Origin: a bacterium
Lineage (GTDB): Bacteria > SZUA-79 > Acidulodesulfobacterales > Acidulodesulfobacteraceae
DNA: 36,345 bases
Direction: 5' to 3'
Assembly (NCBI GenBank): GCA_021806885.1
Contig: JAKAPT010000009.1
Coordinates: 1 to 36,345, forward strand
Part shown: positions 25,020 through 31,353 of the stretch, in pieces
How positions within the stretch are numbered: position 1 is the first letter of the stretch
Layout: each line of letters starts with the position of its first letter
Notes under the pieces: generated by a model
Databases searched by the model: none
Seen by the model: only the letters and a program-made list of their open reading frames with translations
Told to the model about the DNA's origin: nothing
Translations under genes and position numbers: made by a program

Positions 25020-25553
25020 ATGATGATTTTTAGTTCTAATAAAATCAGGTTTATGTATTTTGCTCTAATAATTTTTATTGGTTCTTTGCTTTACGTTCCA
25101 TCCGGATTTGCAGGAACGAGTCACCCAAATGCCCCCGGTTTTAATTTAAAAGTTTTAAACCCCTCCGCATCCGGTTACAAGAGTTTCTCCCTCTCCGCTC
25201 AAAAGGGACACGTTATAATACTTAATTTCTTTGCCACATGGTGTCACTCGTGCAGGAATGAAATACCTTCGATTGTCAGGTTTTATAATTCGTACAAGGC
25301 AAAGGGAGTAATTGTCGTGGGAATTAATGTCAATGACAGTCCGGCCGGAGTCAGTACTTTTTCACGGCTTTACGATATTACTTATCCCGTAGTATATGCT
25401 TCGTCTTCGTTGATTAGCGACTACGGGGACGTAAGCGAAATACCTCAAACTTTTTTCATCTCCCGCTCGGGTAAAATAATGTTCCAGTGGGTTGGCGAGG
25501 TACCGGAAGGGGTGTTAACAGGGGTGGTGAACAGGCTCCTTAGCATGCGTTAA
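25020..25553 (+). CDS. Secreted TlpA/ResA-like thioredoxin-fold protein
   Basis: The 177-aa protein starts with a basic, hydrophobic signal sequence or anchor (residues 1-31, ending SGFAG), then a thioredoxin fold of the AhpC/TSA-Redoxin type. The active site is FFATWCHSCRNEIPS, with Cys75 and Cys78. A cis-proline region is seen at SEIPQTFFIS. TlpA/ResA proteins reduce disulfides in the periplasm, often for cytochrome c maturation, but no cytochrome genes are near. GGGGGAA lies 5-11 nt before the ATG at 25020; the ATG at 25023 is an equally plausible start. Confidence 0.87.
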   Translation: MMIFSSNKIRFMYFALIIFIGSLLYVPSGFAGTSHPNAPGFNLKVLNPSASGYKSFSLSAQKGHVIILNFFATWCHSCRNEIPSIVRFYNSYKAKGVIVVGINVNDSPAGVSTFSRLYDITYPVVYASSSLISDYGDVSEIPQTFFISRSGKIMFQWVGEVPEGVLTGVVNRLLSMR

Positions 25554-25576
25554 TCATCCACGTTTTCAATTTTATA

Positions 25577-25606
25577 TTGCTTTTATCCGGGGGTTTATGG
25601 TAACAT
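25577..25606 (+). promoter_or_regulatory. tRNA-Glu/tRNA-Thr promoter
   Basis: TTGCTT (25577-25582), an 18-bp spacer and TAACAT (25601-25606) preceded by TGG (extended -10). As in ssrA, the -10 begins 19 bp before the RNA 5' end and the local context is TATGGTA. Confidence 0.5.
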
Positions 25607-25619
25607 GTTTATCCTGCTT

Positions 25620-25696
25620 GTCCCCATCGTCTAGCCGGCCCAGGACATCGCCCTTTCACGGCGGCAACACGGGTTCGAATCCCGTTGGGGACGCCA
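25620..25696 (+). tRNA. tRNA-Glu (anticodon TTC)
   Basis: Acceptor GTCCCCA pairs with TGGGGAC, followed by G and an encoded CCA. The anticodon stem TCGCC/GGCGG encloses CTTTCAC with anticodon TTC at 25655-25657. The T arm is ACGGGTTCGAATCCCGT. All arms are intact, 77 nt with CCA. Confidence 0.96.
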
Positions 25697-25699
25697 TTT

Positions 25700-25774
25700 G
25701 CCGGCGTGGCTCAGGGGTAGAGCAGCTGATTCGTAATCAGCGGGTCGTAGGTTCGATTCCTATCGCCGGCTCCA
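25700..25774 (+). tRNA. tRNA-Thr (anticodon CGT)
   Basis: Acceptor GCCGGCG pairs exactly with CGCCGGC, then T and encoded CCA. The anticodon stem GCTGA/TCAGC encloses TTCGTAA with anticodon CGT at 25732-25734. The D arm GGCTCAGGGGTAGAGC and T arm are regular. It lies 3 nt after tRNA-Glu, so the two are co-transcribed. It reads ACG codons. Confidence 0.96.
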
Positions 25775-25816
25775 TATTTAACGCTAGGTTGTTTAATTTT
25801 TTCCTTGATTCCTGTA

Positions 25817-25845
25817 TTGACACTTCCCTCAATATATACTTTAAT
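25817..25845 (+). promoter_or_regulatory. Putative promoter of the SIMPL-domain gene
   Basis: A perfect TTGACA (25817-25822), a 17-bp spacer and TTTAAT (25840-25845). The leader would be about 57 nt. Confidence 0.55.
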
Positions 25846-25908
25846 TAAAAAAGAAATGGCCTGGTTTCTATAACCGCCGAATTTAATTTTTTTCAAGTGG
25901 GGTTTGCC

Positions 25909-26700
25909 ATGAAAAAAGCAATTATTCTTTTTGGTTTTATAATTTTTGGACTTGGGTTGTCAACCCCTTCCGCTATCCTTGCTTCCCCGCAAGGGACGAA
26001 CAATACCCATCCTTCTTACAAAAGAAACAAAAAATTCATCAGGCTCATGAAAATGCTTACCGGAGACGTAACCTCGGTTACGGCGGTGGGAACCGGAACG
26101 GTAAAGGTATTGCCTTCAGGCTCGAGCATTAACGTTTCGGTGGAAGTTTTAGAAAAAACGCACGATGCCGCTTACGAGAGCCTATTAAGAAATGCCGGGA
26201 ACATAACCTCCCACTTTAAGGGGCTGCCTTACTTAAAATCCATGCAAACCGGTTTTGTGGGCATTATGCCGCATAAGATATATAAAGATATGAAGTGGGT
26301 AAAGGACGGGTATGAGGGAACCGAGAATCTTATCGTTAACGTCTCCGGAAACAAAAATACCAATACCGCCCTTTTGTTCCTGCTTAAGCAAAAATACGCA
26401 ATGATAAACAGCGTAACGCCTGTTTTTAACCACCTTAAGAAGTACAAGCTTATGGCTGTAAAGCTTGCCTACCTGGAAGCCCTTTCGAAAGCTAAGGTAA
26501 TTTTTAATTCATTGAAAATAAAATCATTCAAGGTAAGGAAGGTCGAGGTAAGGAACGTCCCGCCGGTATTTCCAATGCCCCGTTTTATGGCTTTAAAGGC
26601 GGCTTCCGTTGGAACGGGGACTTCCGGTTCGCATGTTTACTTCTACAAAAAAGGGAAGGTAGCTTCGGAAGTGTTTATCAAATTGATTCCCAATAATTAG
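25909..26700 (+). CDS. Secreted SIMPL-domain (DUF541) protein
   Basis: I start this 263-aa protein at the ATG 25909, which begins a clean signal peptide (MKKAIILFGF, hydrophobic core, cleavage near AILAS). A GTG at 25897 would add four residues in front and is less likely. The mature part has the SIMPL/DUF541 pattern: VTAVGTGTVKVLPSGSSINVSVEVLEKTHDAAY near its start, and a C-terminal helix LAYLEALSKAKVIFNSLKIKSFKVRKVEV. Such proteins are periplasmic or outer-membrane associated; a few are linked to oxidative stress or to protein-protein contacts, but function is largely unknown. It is a single gene downstream of the tRNA pair. Confidence 0.72.
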   Translation: MKKAIILFGFIIFGLGLSTPSAILASPQGTNNTHPSYKRNKKFIRLMKMLTGDVTSVTAVGTGTVKVLPSGSSINVSVEVLEKTHDAAYESLLRNAGNITSHFKGLPYLKSMQTGFVGIMPHKIYKDMKWVKDGYEGTENLIVNVSGNKNTNTALLFLLKQKYAMINSVTPVFNHLKKYKLMAVKLAYLEALSKAKVIFNSLKIKSFKVRKVEVRNVPPVFPMPRFMALKAASVGTGTSGSHVYFYKKGKVASEVFIKLIPNN

Positions 26701-26849
26701 ACCTGATTTCAAGGAAATTCGCCGCGCTAATACACGGCAGGGCGGCATGTAGCCTGTGCCGCGCGTAACGCTAATCAACTGCAATGCGGATTGGGTGTTT
26801 CTAAGGCGCGGCTGGAAAAATACTGAAAAAAGTATGACGGATTATTAAC

Positions 26850-27413
26850 ATGAAATTGAAGACTTTTCCATTATTTAAGCCATATCTTACGTTTGTCCTC
26901 GATAACAGGTTCCGGGGTCTATTTGATAAAGTAGAGAGCCATCTTAAATTCATGGGCGTTAAACCGGGGATGAGGGTCCTGGAAGTAGGGTGCGCGACCG
27001 GTTTTGTCACCTCGTACCTGTCTAATCTTGTTTCCGGCGATGGCTTCGTCGTATCCATAGACGTCCAGGAGAAAATGATAAAGAAAGCGAAAAGGAAAAG
27101 GGGTTTCCTGAAAAACACGGATTTCAGGACGGAAAGCGCAACCGATATAAAGAGCGTTAAAGACGAAGAAATCGATCTTGTTTTACTGTATTTTTCTTTT
27201 CATGAAATAAGCGGGAAAGAAGACGCCGTCCGGGAATTCTACCGCGTGTTAAAACCGAAGGGTATATTGTCTATTAGGGAACCCAGGGAAGAAGTATTAA
27301 AAAAAAACAGGAATGCCTACTGGGAATATATAGAAAAACATGGCTTTAAACCTGCCTTCGAGGCGGAGAATTGTGATGCCATAAGCTGCTGTTTAAAGTT
27401 CATCAAAGATTAA
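26850..27413 (+). CDS. Class I SAM-dependent methyltransferase
   Basis: The 187-aa protein has the Rossmann-like methyltransferase fold. Motif I is VLEVGCATGFVTSYL near residues 43-57. The acidic ribose-binding residue follows in VSIDVQEKMIKKAKRK. ATDIKSVKDEEIDLVLLYFSFHEI gives motifs II and III, and YRVLKPKGILSIREP follows. It resembles UbiE/arsenite-methyltransferase-like small enzymes. The substrate cannot be told; three Cys near the C terminus (ENCDAISCC) are notable but do not follow the ArsM pattern. No Shine-Dalgarno is visible before the ATG. Confidence 0.82.
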   Translation: MKLKTFPLFKPYLTFVLDNRFRGLFDKVESHLKFMGVKPGMRVLEVGCATGFVTSYLSNLVSGDGFVVSIDVQEKMIKKAKRKRGFLKNTDFRTESATDIKSVKDEEIDLVLLYFSFHEISGKEDAVREFYRVLKPKGILSIREPREEVLKKNRNAYWEYIEKHGFKPAFEAENCDAISCCLKFIKD

Positions 27414-27457
27414 TTTCCGCAAAAATTCTGGTTCCGACTATCGCTTAGGCCGGGATA

Positions 27458-27466
27458 TGGTATACT
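27458..27466 (+). promoter_or_regulatory. sodB: Extended -10 promoter of sodB
   Basis: TGG followed by TATACT (27461-27466), in the same ATGGTAtA context as the ssrA promoter. No good -35 is seen at the normal distance. The expected leader is about 40 nt. Confidence 0.45.
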
Positions 27467-27512
27467 CTTATTAAACAACTAATTTCTTAACCTTAATTAA
27501 AAGGAGTCTGCA

Positions 27513-28118
27513 ATGGAACACAAACTGCCGGAATTGCCATACGCCATGGACGCTCTTCAACCTCATATCTCTAAGGAAACCTTAGAGTATCATTATGGAA
27601 AGCATCATATGGCTTACATCAACAATCTTAATAAACTCATAAAGGGAACGGAATTCGAAAATCTTGGCCTGGAAGATATCATAAGGAAATCTTCAGGCGG
27701 GATTTTTAACAACGCGGCGCAGGTATATAATCACACCTTTTACTGGAACTGCCTTTCCCCGAAGGGCGGAGGCCTTCCTTCCGCAAGCTGCAAGGAAACA
27801 GCCGGCGCCATAGAAAATAAATTCAAATCGTTCGACGAATTTAAAAAAGAATTCAGCCAGGCTGCCGCAACCCTTTTTGGTTCAGGTTGGGTGTGGCTCG
27901 TTAAAAATTCCGATGGCTCCCTTGAAATAATGACTGCAAGCAATGCGGGTAATCCTTTAACCTCCGGAAAGACGTCCCTTCTTACCATAGACGTGTGGGA
28001 GCATGCCTATTATATCGACTATCGCAACGCGAGGCCGACATACATCGAGCATTTCTGGAATATCGTTAACTGGGACTTCGTGGCGAAGAATTTCCACTCC
28101 ACCGAAAATAAAAAATGA
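27513..28118 (+). CDS. sodB: Superoxide dismutase, iron type
   Basis: The 201-aa cytoplasmic enzyme converts superoxide to peroxide and oxygen. The metal ligands are His27 (LEYHYGKHH), His74 (VYNHTFYW), Asp160 and His164 ([12 protein letters not shown]). Gln70 in [13 protein letters not shown] is the active-site glutamine position of Fe-type enzymes, whereas Mn enzymes usually supply it from FGSGWAWLV-like sequence. Here that loop reads [14 protein letters not shown] lies before the ATG. The stop overlaps the start of the next gene (ATGA), so a periplasmic PEBP protein is translated from the same mRNA. Confidence 0.95.
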   Translation: MEHKLPELPYAMDALQPHISKETLEYHYGKHHMAYINNLNKLIKGTEFENLGLEDIIRKSSGGIFNNAAQVYNHTFYWNCLSPKGGGLPSASCKETAGAIENKFKSFDEFKKEFSQAAATLFGSGWVWLVKNSDGSLEIMTASNAGNPLTSGKTSLLTIDVWEHAYYIDYRNARPTYIEHFWNIVNWDFVAKNFHSTENKK

Positions 28119-28654
28119 ACCGGAGGACGCCCCGAAACCTCCTTTTTATAGGGGTTATATTTCTTTTTTTATCGGTCGGTTTTGCGGCTAAGGCTTTCGC
28201 GCTGGGATTCTGGACGAACTCGTTCAAGAACCACGGTTTTATCGGTAAAGCGTATACATGCGAAGGGGCCGGGTTTTCCCCCTCGCTTTTTTGGTCCAAA
28301 ATCCCTGAAGGAACCGTATCCCTTTCTATTATAATGAAAGACGTTGATGCCCCCGGCGGTGTTTTTTACCACTGGGTGGTTTACAATATCCCCCCGGGCG
28401 TTAACGGTATCAGAAAGGGGATTTCGCCTTCATATCGTATGCCGGGGGGATTTTTTATTCAGGGGATAAACAGCTTTGGGGACCGGGGATATGGAGGGCC
28501 GTGCCCTCCTCCCGGAGGATACCACAGGTATTTTATAACAATTTACGCCCTGGACGTAAAACTTGATTTAGGAAAAGGAGCTAACGCCTATCAAGTTTTA
28601 AGGGCCATGAGAAGACACATTATTGGCCGCTCATCCATAGAAGGCAGGTTTTAA
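28115..28654 (+). CDS. Periplasmic YbhB/YbcL-family PEBP-like protein
   Basis: The 179-aa protein carries a signal peptide (about residues 1-29, ending AKAFA). The phosphatidylethanolamine-binding protein fold follows, with the ligand-site motifs [21 protein letters not shown] and [21 protein letters not shown]. Length after processing is typical of bacterial YbhB/YbcL proteins. Their biochemical role is unsettled; a kinase-inhibitor function is only by analogy to RKIP. Four-nt overlap with sodB makes the two translationally coupled. The next gene, on the minus strand, ends 3 bp later. Confidence 0.9.
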   Translation: MNRRTPRNLLFIGVIFLFLSVGFAAKAFALGFWTNSFKNHGFIGKAYTCEGAGFSPSLFWSKIPEGTVSLSIIMKDVDAPGGVFYHWVVYNIPPGVNGIRKGISPSYRMPGGFFIQGINSFGDRGYGGPCPPPGGYHRYFITIYALDVKLDLGKGANAYQVLRAMRRHIIGRSSIEGRF

Positions 28655-28657
28655 AAT

Positions 28658-29326
28658 TCAAGAGCCACGGTCGTCATTCCGCGTTTTAAGAAGTTCAAAC
28701 GCTTCCTCATCCGAAACGTCATGCCAGTTATTATAAGCCTGCGCAACCGCCCTGAAAAAATCAGGCGTTTCCAGCACGATAACCTCATCTACGAGGGGGG
28801 TTAATTTCGCGACGGTTTCAGCCCCGGCCACCGGGGACGCAATAATTATTTTTCCCGCCCTTTTTCCCCTCAACATCATAACAGCGGCGCGCATGGTAGA
28901 GCCCGCGGCAATGCCGTCGTCAACAAGTATTGCGGTTCTGTTTTCAAGGGGAGGAAGGGGGCTTCCTTTTCTCAGGATGCTTATCCTTCTTTCAATTTCC
29001 TTTCTTTGCCCGTCTATCACGCTCTCAATTGTTTCTTGCTCCAGATAATTATAGATATTTGGGTTTATGTACATGGTTCCGTCCTCCGCTATCGCCCCGA
29101 ATCCTGCCTCCGGCTCATCCGGGAATGGAAGCTTTCTGACAATTATCAGTGAAAAATCAGCGTTGATATATTTTGCCGCTTCGATGCCTACTTCTATTCC
29201 GCCCTTGGGGATCGCGAGGACTATGCAGTTTTTATTTTTGTATTTTTCAAGGGCCTTTCCAAGTTTTCTGCCAGCATCCTTTCTGCTTTCGAACAAATTA
29301 TTCCTCCGCTTTTTACCCGCTAACAA
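28658..29326 (-). CDS. Phosphoribosyltransferase-family protein
   Basis: The 222-aa protein has a type I phosphoribosyltransferase core. [14 protein letters not shown] is the N-terminal pyrophosphate loop, followed by [23 protein letters not shown]. The PRPP-binding signature is [18 protein letters not shown] with two acidic residues, and IASPVAG follows. It matches the family of uncharacterised predicted phosphoribosyltransferases often found beside dienelactone hydrolase or stress genes; the base substrate is unknown. The start at 29326 overlaps the end of wrbA by 14 nt, so the two form an operon. Confidence 0.87.
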   Translation of the reverse strand: MLAGKKRRNNLFESRKDAGRKLGKALEKYKNKNCIVLAIPKGGIEVGIEAAKYINADFSLIIVRKLPFPDEPEAGFGAIAEDGTMYINPNIYNYLEQETIESVIDGQRKEIERRISILRKGSPLPPLENRTAILVDDGIAAGSTMRAAVMMLRGKRAGKIIIASPVAGAETVAKLTPLVDEVIVLETPDFFRAVAQAYNNWHDVSDEEAFELLKTRNDDRGS

Positions 29327-29915
29327 GCTTTTTGGTTACTATTGCAACATGCCTCCCCTGGAACCTCGCGATGGAAAGTTCTTTCGCGCTGGGCACGCGG
29401 CTGCCGTCGGAAGCCGCTATGGTTCCTGCCCCGTAAGGGCCTCCGCCTGTTACTTCATCCGTATCTGATATCTCCTTGCAGGAATAGGGAACCCCGACGA
29501 TAATCATTCCATGGTGAAGAAGGTTTGAATGGAAAGATGTTATAGTCGTTTCCTGTCCCCCATGCTGGGTTGCCGTGCTTGTAAATACGCTTCCCACCTT
29601 TCCAATAAGGCTGCCTTTTGCCCACAGGCCTCCGGTCCTGTCAAGGAAACTTCTCATTTGCCCGACCATATTCCCGAATCTTGTCGGCGTTCCGAATATT
29701 ATGGCGTCATAATCCGCAAGCTCTCCTGGTTCGGCGATAGGTGACTTCTGGTCGGTTATGGCCCCCATTTTCGCAAGGGCTTCGGGAGACAAGGTCTCGG
29801 GAACGCGTTTTACTATTACCCCTTCTTGCTCAACCCCCCTCGCGCCCTCCGCGACCGCCTCCGCCATTGCCTCTATATGCCCGTAGGTGCTATGATACAG
29901 GACAAGAATCTTCAT
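29313..29915 (-). CDS. wrbA: NAD(P)H:quinone oxidoreductase, WrbA type
   Basis: The 200-aa flavodoxin-like enzyme reduces quinones by two electrons using FMN. The FMN phosphate loop is [14 protein letters not shown] (residues 7-20), the second FMN contact is [19 protein letters not shown], and the third is [24 protein letters not shown] is a WrbA signature. Length is standard. A strong Shine-Dalgarno (AAGGAGGG) precedes the ATG. It lies upstream of the phosphoribosyltransferase in one operon and is divergent from arsB. The enzyme is usually linked to oxidative stress protection. Confidence 0.95.
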   Translation of the reverse strand: MKILVLYHSTYGHIEAMAEAVAEGARGVEQEGVIVKRVPETLSPEALAKMGAITDQKSPIAEPGELADYDAIIFGTPTRFGNMVGQMRSFLDRTGGLWAKGSLIGKVGSVFTSTATQHGGQETTITSFHSNLLHHGMIIVGVPYSCKEISDTDEVTGGGPYGAGTIAASDGSRVPSAKELSIARFQGRHVAIVTKKLVSG

Positions 29916-29930
29916 TGTAAAACCCTCCTT

Positions 29931-29969
29931 TTATAATTTACTTTACCTGCAAATAAGATTATAATTTAC
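29931..29969. repeat. 11-bp direct repeat in the wrbA-arsB intergenic region
   Basis: TTATAATTTAC occurs at 29931-29941 and 29959-29969, on a 28-bp pitch. The second copy lies in the shared -10 region of the divergent promoters. It could be a regulator site, but no function is shown. Confidence 0.6.
29937..29965 (+). promoter_or_regulatory. arsB: Putative arsB promoter
   Basis: TTTACT (29937-29942), a 17-bp spacer and a perfect TATAAT (29960-29965). Expected leader about 45 nt. Confidence 0.5.
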
Positions 29970-29987
29970 AAAAGGTTTTTCTTTGAA
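29958..29987 (-). promoter_or_regulatory. wrbA: Putative wrbA promoter
   Basis: On the minus strand TTCAAA (29987-29982), an 18-bp spacer and TATAAT (29963-29958). The -10 overlaps the arsB -10 within the palindrome ATTATAAT. Confidence 0.45.
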
Positions 29988-30016
29988 CCCTTTGTTAAAT
30001 TATACCACCAATATTT

Positions 30017-31321
30017 ATGGTTCATTACAACCTGTACCTCGTTATTTCCTCGCTGGCTATATTCCTCCTCACCCTTTTTTTAATAGTAAAAAAACCCCGA
30101 AACATAGGCATAGGTTATAGCGCTATTATAGGAGCCGTCCTTGCGCTTTTTTCCCGCGTCGTGACATGGGGGGATTTCGTCAAAGTATGGGGTATTGTAT
30201 GGGACGCGACCTTCACATTCGTTGCCATAATAATAATCTCGATAATACTTGACGAGATAGGGTTTTTTGAATGGGCCGCCCTCCATATAGCAAGATTTGC
30301 CGGCGGCAGCGGCAGGAAAATGTTCGTATTTGTCATACTTCTCGGGGCAGGGGTATCGGCATTTTTCGCAAATGACGGAGCCGCCCTTATTGTAACTCCA
30401 ATAATATACGAAAAAGTAAGGGCCCTTAAATTTAAAAGAAAAAATATCCTTCCGTTCGTGATGGCAGGGGGGTTTATAGCCGATAGTTCAAGTATTCCCT
30501 TTAAGATTTCCAATCTCGTAAACATAGTTTCGGCGGATTACTTTAAAATCGGCTTTTTTACGTATTTCATTCACATGTTTATCCCGTTCATATTTTCCGT
30601 TGGCGCCTCAACCCTGGTTCTCTATATTTTTTTCAGGAAGGATATTCCTTTGAAATACGATGTGGGGCTTTTAAAATTACCTAGGGAGGCTATAAAGGAT
30701 TTAAGGCTCTTCAATTTTTCCTTTTTAATTCTTGCGTTTCTCCTTCTCGGGTATTTTTTAAGCGAATTTCTTAACCTCCCGGTCTCGGTTTTTGCCGTTT
30801 CATTTTCCTTGTTTTTTATCTACCTGGGGCACAGGAGCCCCGCGGTCGATCTGGTATCGGTCATAAAAAACGCCCCATGGAGCATAGTTATATTTTCGCT
30901 CGGGATGTACATGGTTGTTTTTGGGCTTAAGAACGCGGGACTCACTTATCTTCTTGGAAATTTAATTTCTGAATCCTCGAGGTACGGAAGCCCTGGGATT
31001 ATATTTTTTACGGGATATTTAGCGGCCTTTACCTCCTCGGTTATGAACAACATGCCGACGGTCATGATAAATTCCCTCGCGATCCATGCTTCCCACCTTA
31101 AAAGCGTATTGTTAAGGCCTTCCGTTTTTGCCAATGTTATTGGGTGCGACCTTGGCCCCAAGATAACGCCCATAGGTTCGCTTGCCACCCTGTTATGGCT
31201 TCACGTCCTCGAAAAAAAAGGAATAAAAATCGGATGGGGTTATTATTTTAAGGTGGGGATAATTTTGACTATTCCCGTCCTATTTTTTACGCTCCTGGGG
31301 CTGTGGCTGGGACTTTTGTAA
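30017..31321 (+). CDS. arsB: Arsenite efflux pump ArsB
   Basis: The 434-aa polytopic inner-membrane protein (about 12 helices) closely follows ArsB of enterobacteria along its whole length. Matching stretches are IIIISIILDEIGFFEWAALH, SAFFANDGAALIVTPI, VMAGGFIADSSSIPFKISNL, APWSIVIFSLGMYMVVFGL, VMNNMPTVMI and CDLGPKITPIGSLATLLWL. ArsB extrudes arsenite or antimonite, driven by the membrane potential or with an ArsA ATPase. No arsR, arsC or arsA lies in the window, so its control is unclear. The gene is divergent from wrbA. There is no clear Shine-Dalgarno before the ATG. Confidence 0.95.
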   Translation: MVHYNLYLVISSLAIFLLTLFLIVKKPRNIGIGYSAIIGAVLALFSRVVTWGDFVKVWGIVWDATFTFVAIIIISIILDEIGFFEWAALHIARFAGGSGRKMFVFVILLGAGVSAFFANDGAALIVTPIIYEKVRALKFKRKNILPFVMAGGFIADSSSIPFKISNLVNIVSADYFKIGFFTYFIHMFIPFIFSVGASTLVLYIFFRKDIPLKYDVGLLKLPREAIKDLRLFNFSFLILAFLLLGYFLSEFLNLPVSVFAVSFSLFFIYLGHRSPAVDLVSVIKNAPWSIVIFSLGMYMVVFGLKNAGLTYLLGNLISESSRYGSPGIIFFTGYLAAFTSSVMNNMPTVMINSLAIHASHLKSVLLRPSVFANVIGCDLGPKITPIGSLATLLWLHVLEKKGIKIGWGYYFKVGIILTIPVLFFTLLGLWLGLL

Positions 31322-31335
31322 TATAATCAAAATTG

Positions 31336-31353
31336 TACGATAATATTATTGTA
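31336..31353. promoter_or_regulatory. Near-perfect 18-bp palindrome touching the recD2 start codon
   Basis: TACGATAATATTATTGTA has one mismatched pair (G/T). It overlaps the A of the recD2 ATG and follows a TATAAT (31322-31327), so it would sit at the transcription start. It may be an operator or a start-region hairpin; not demonstrated. Confidence 0.4.

Noticed and set aside
25597-25896. Open frames of 83 and 61 codons on both strands over the tRNA pair
   Set aside because: They read through two perfect tRNA genes; the minus-strand product with RNRTYDPLITNQLLYP is a well-known artefact of translating tRNA loci.
25897-25908. GTG start four codons before the SIMPL-protein ATG
   Set aside because: The ATG at 25909 begins a standard signal peptide with MKK, and the GTGGGG around 25897 is more useful as ribosome-binding sequence than as a start.
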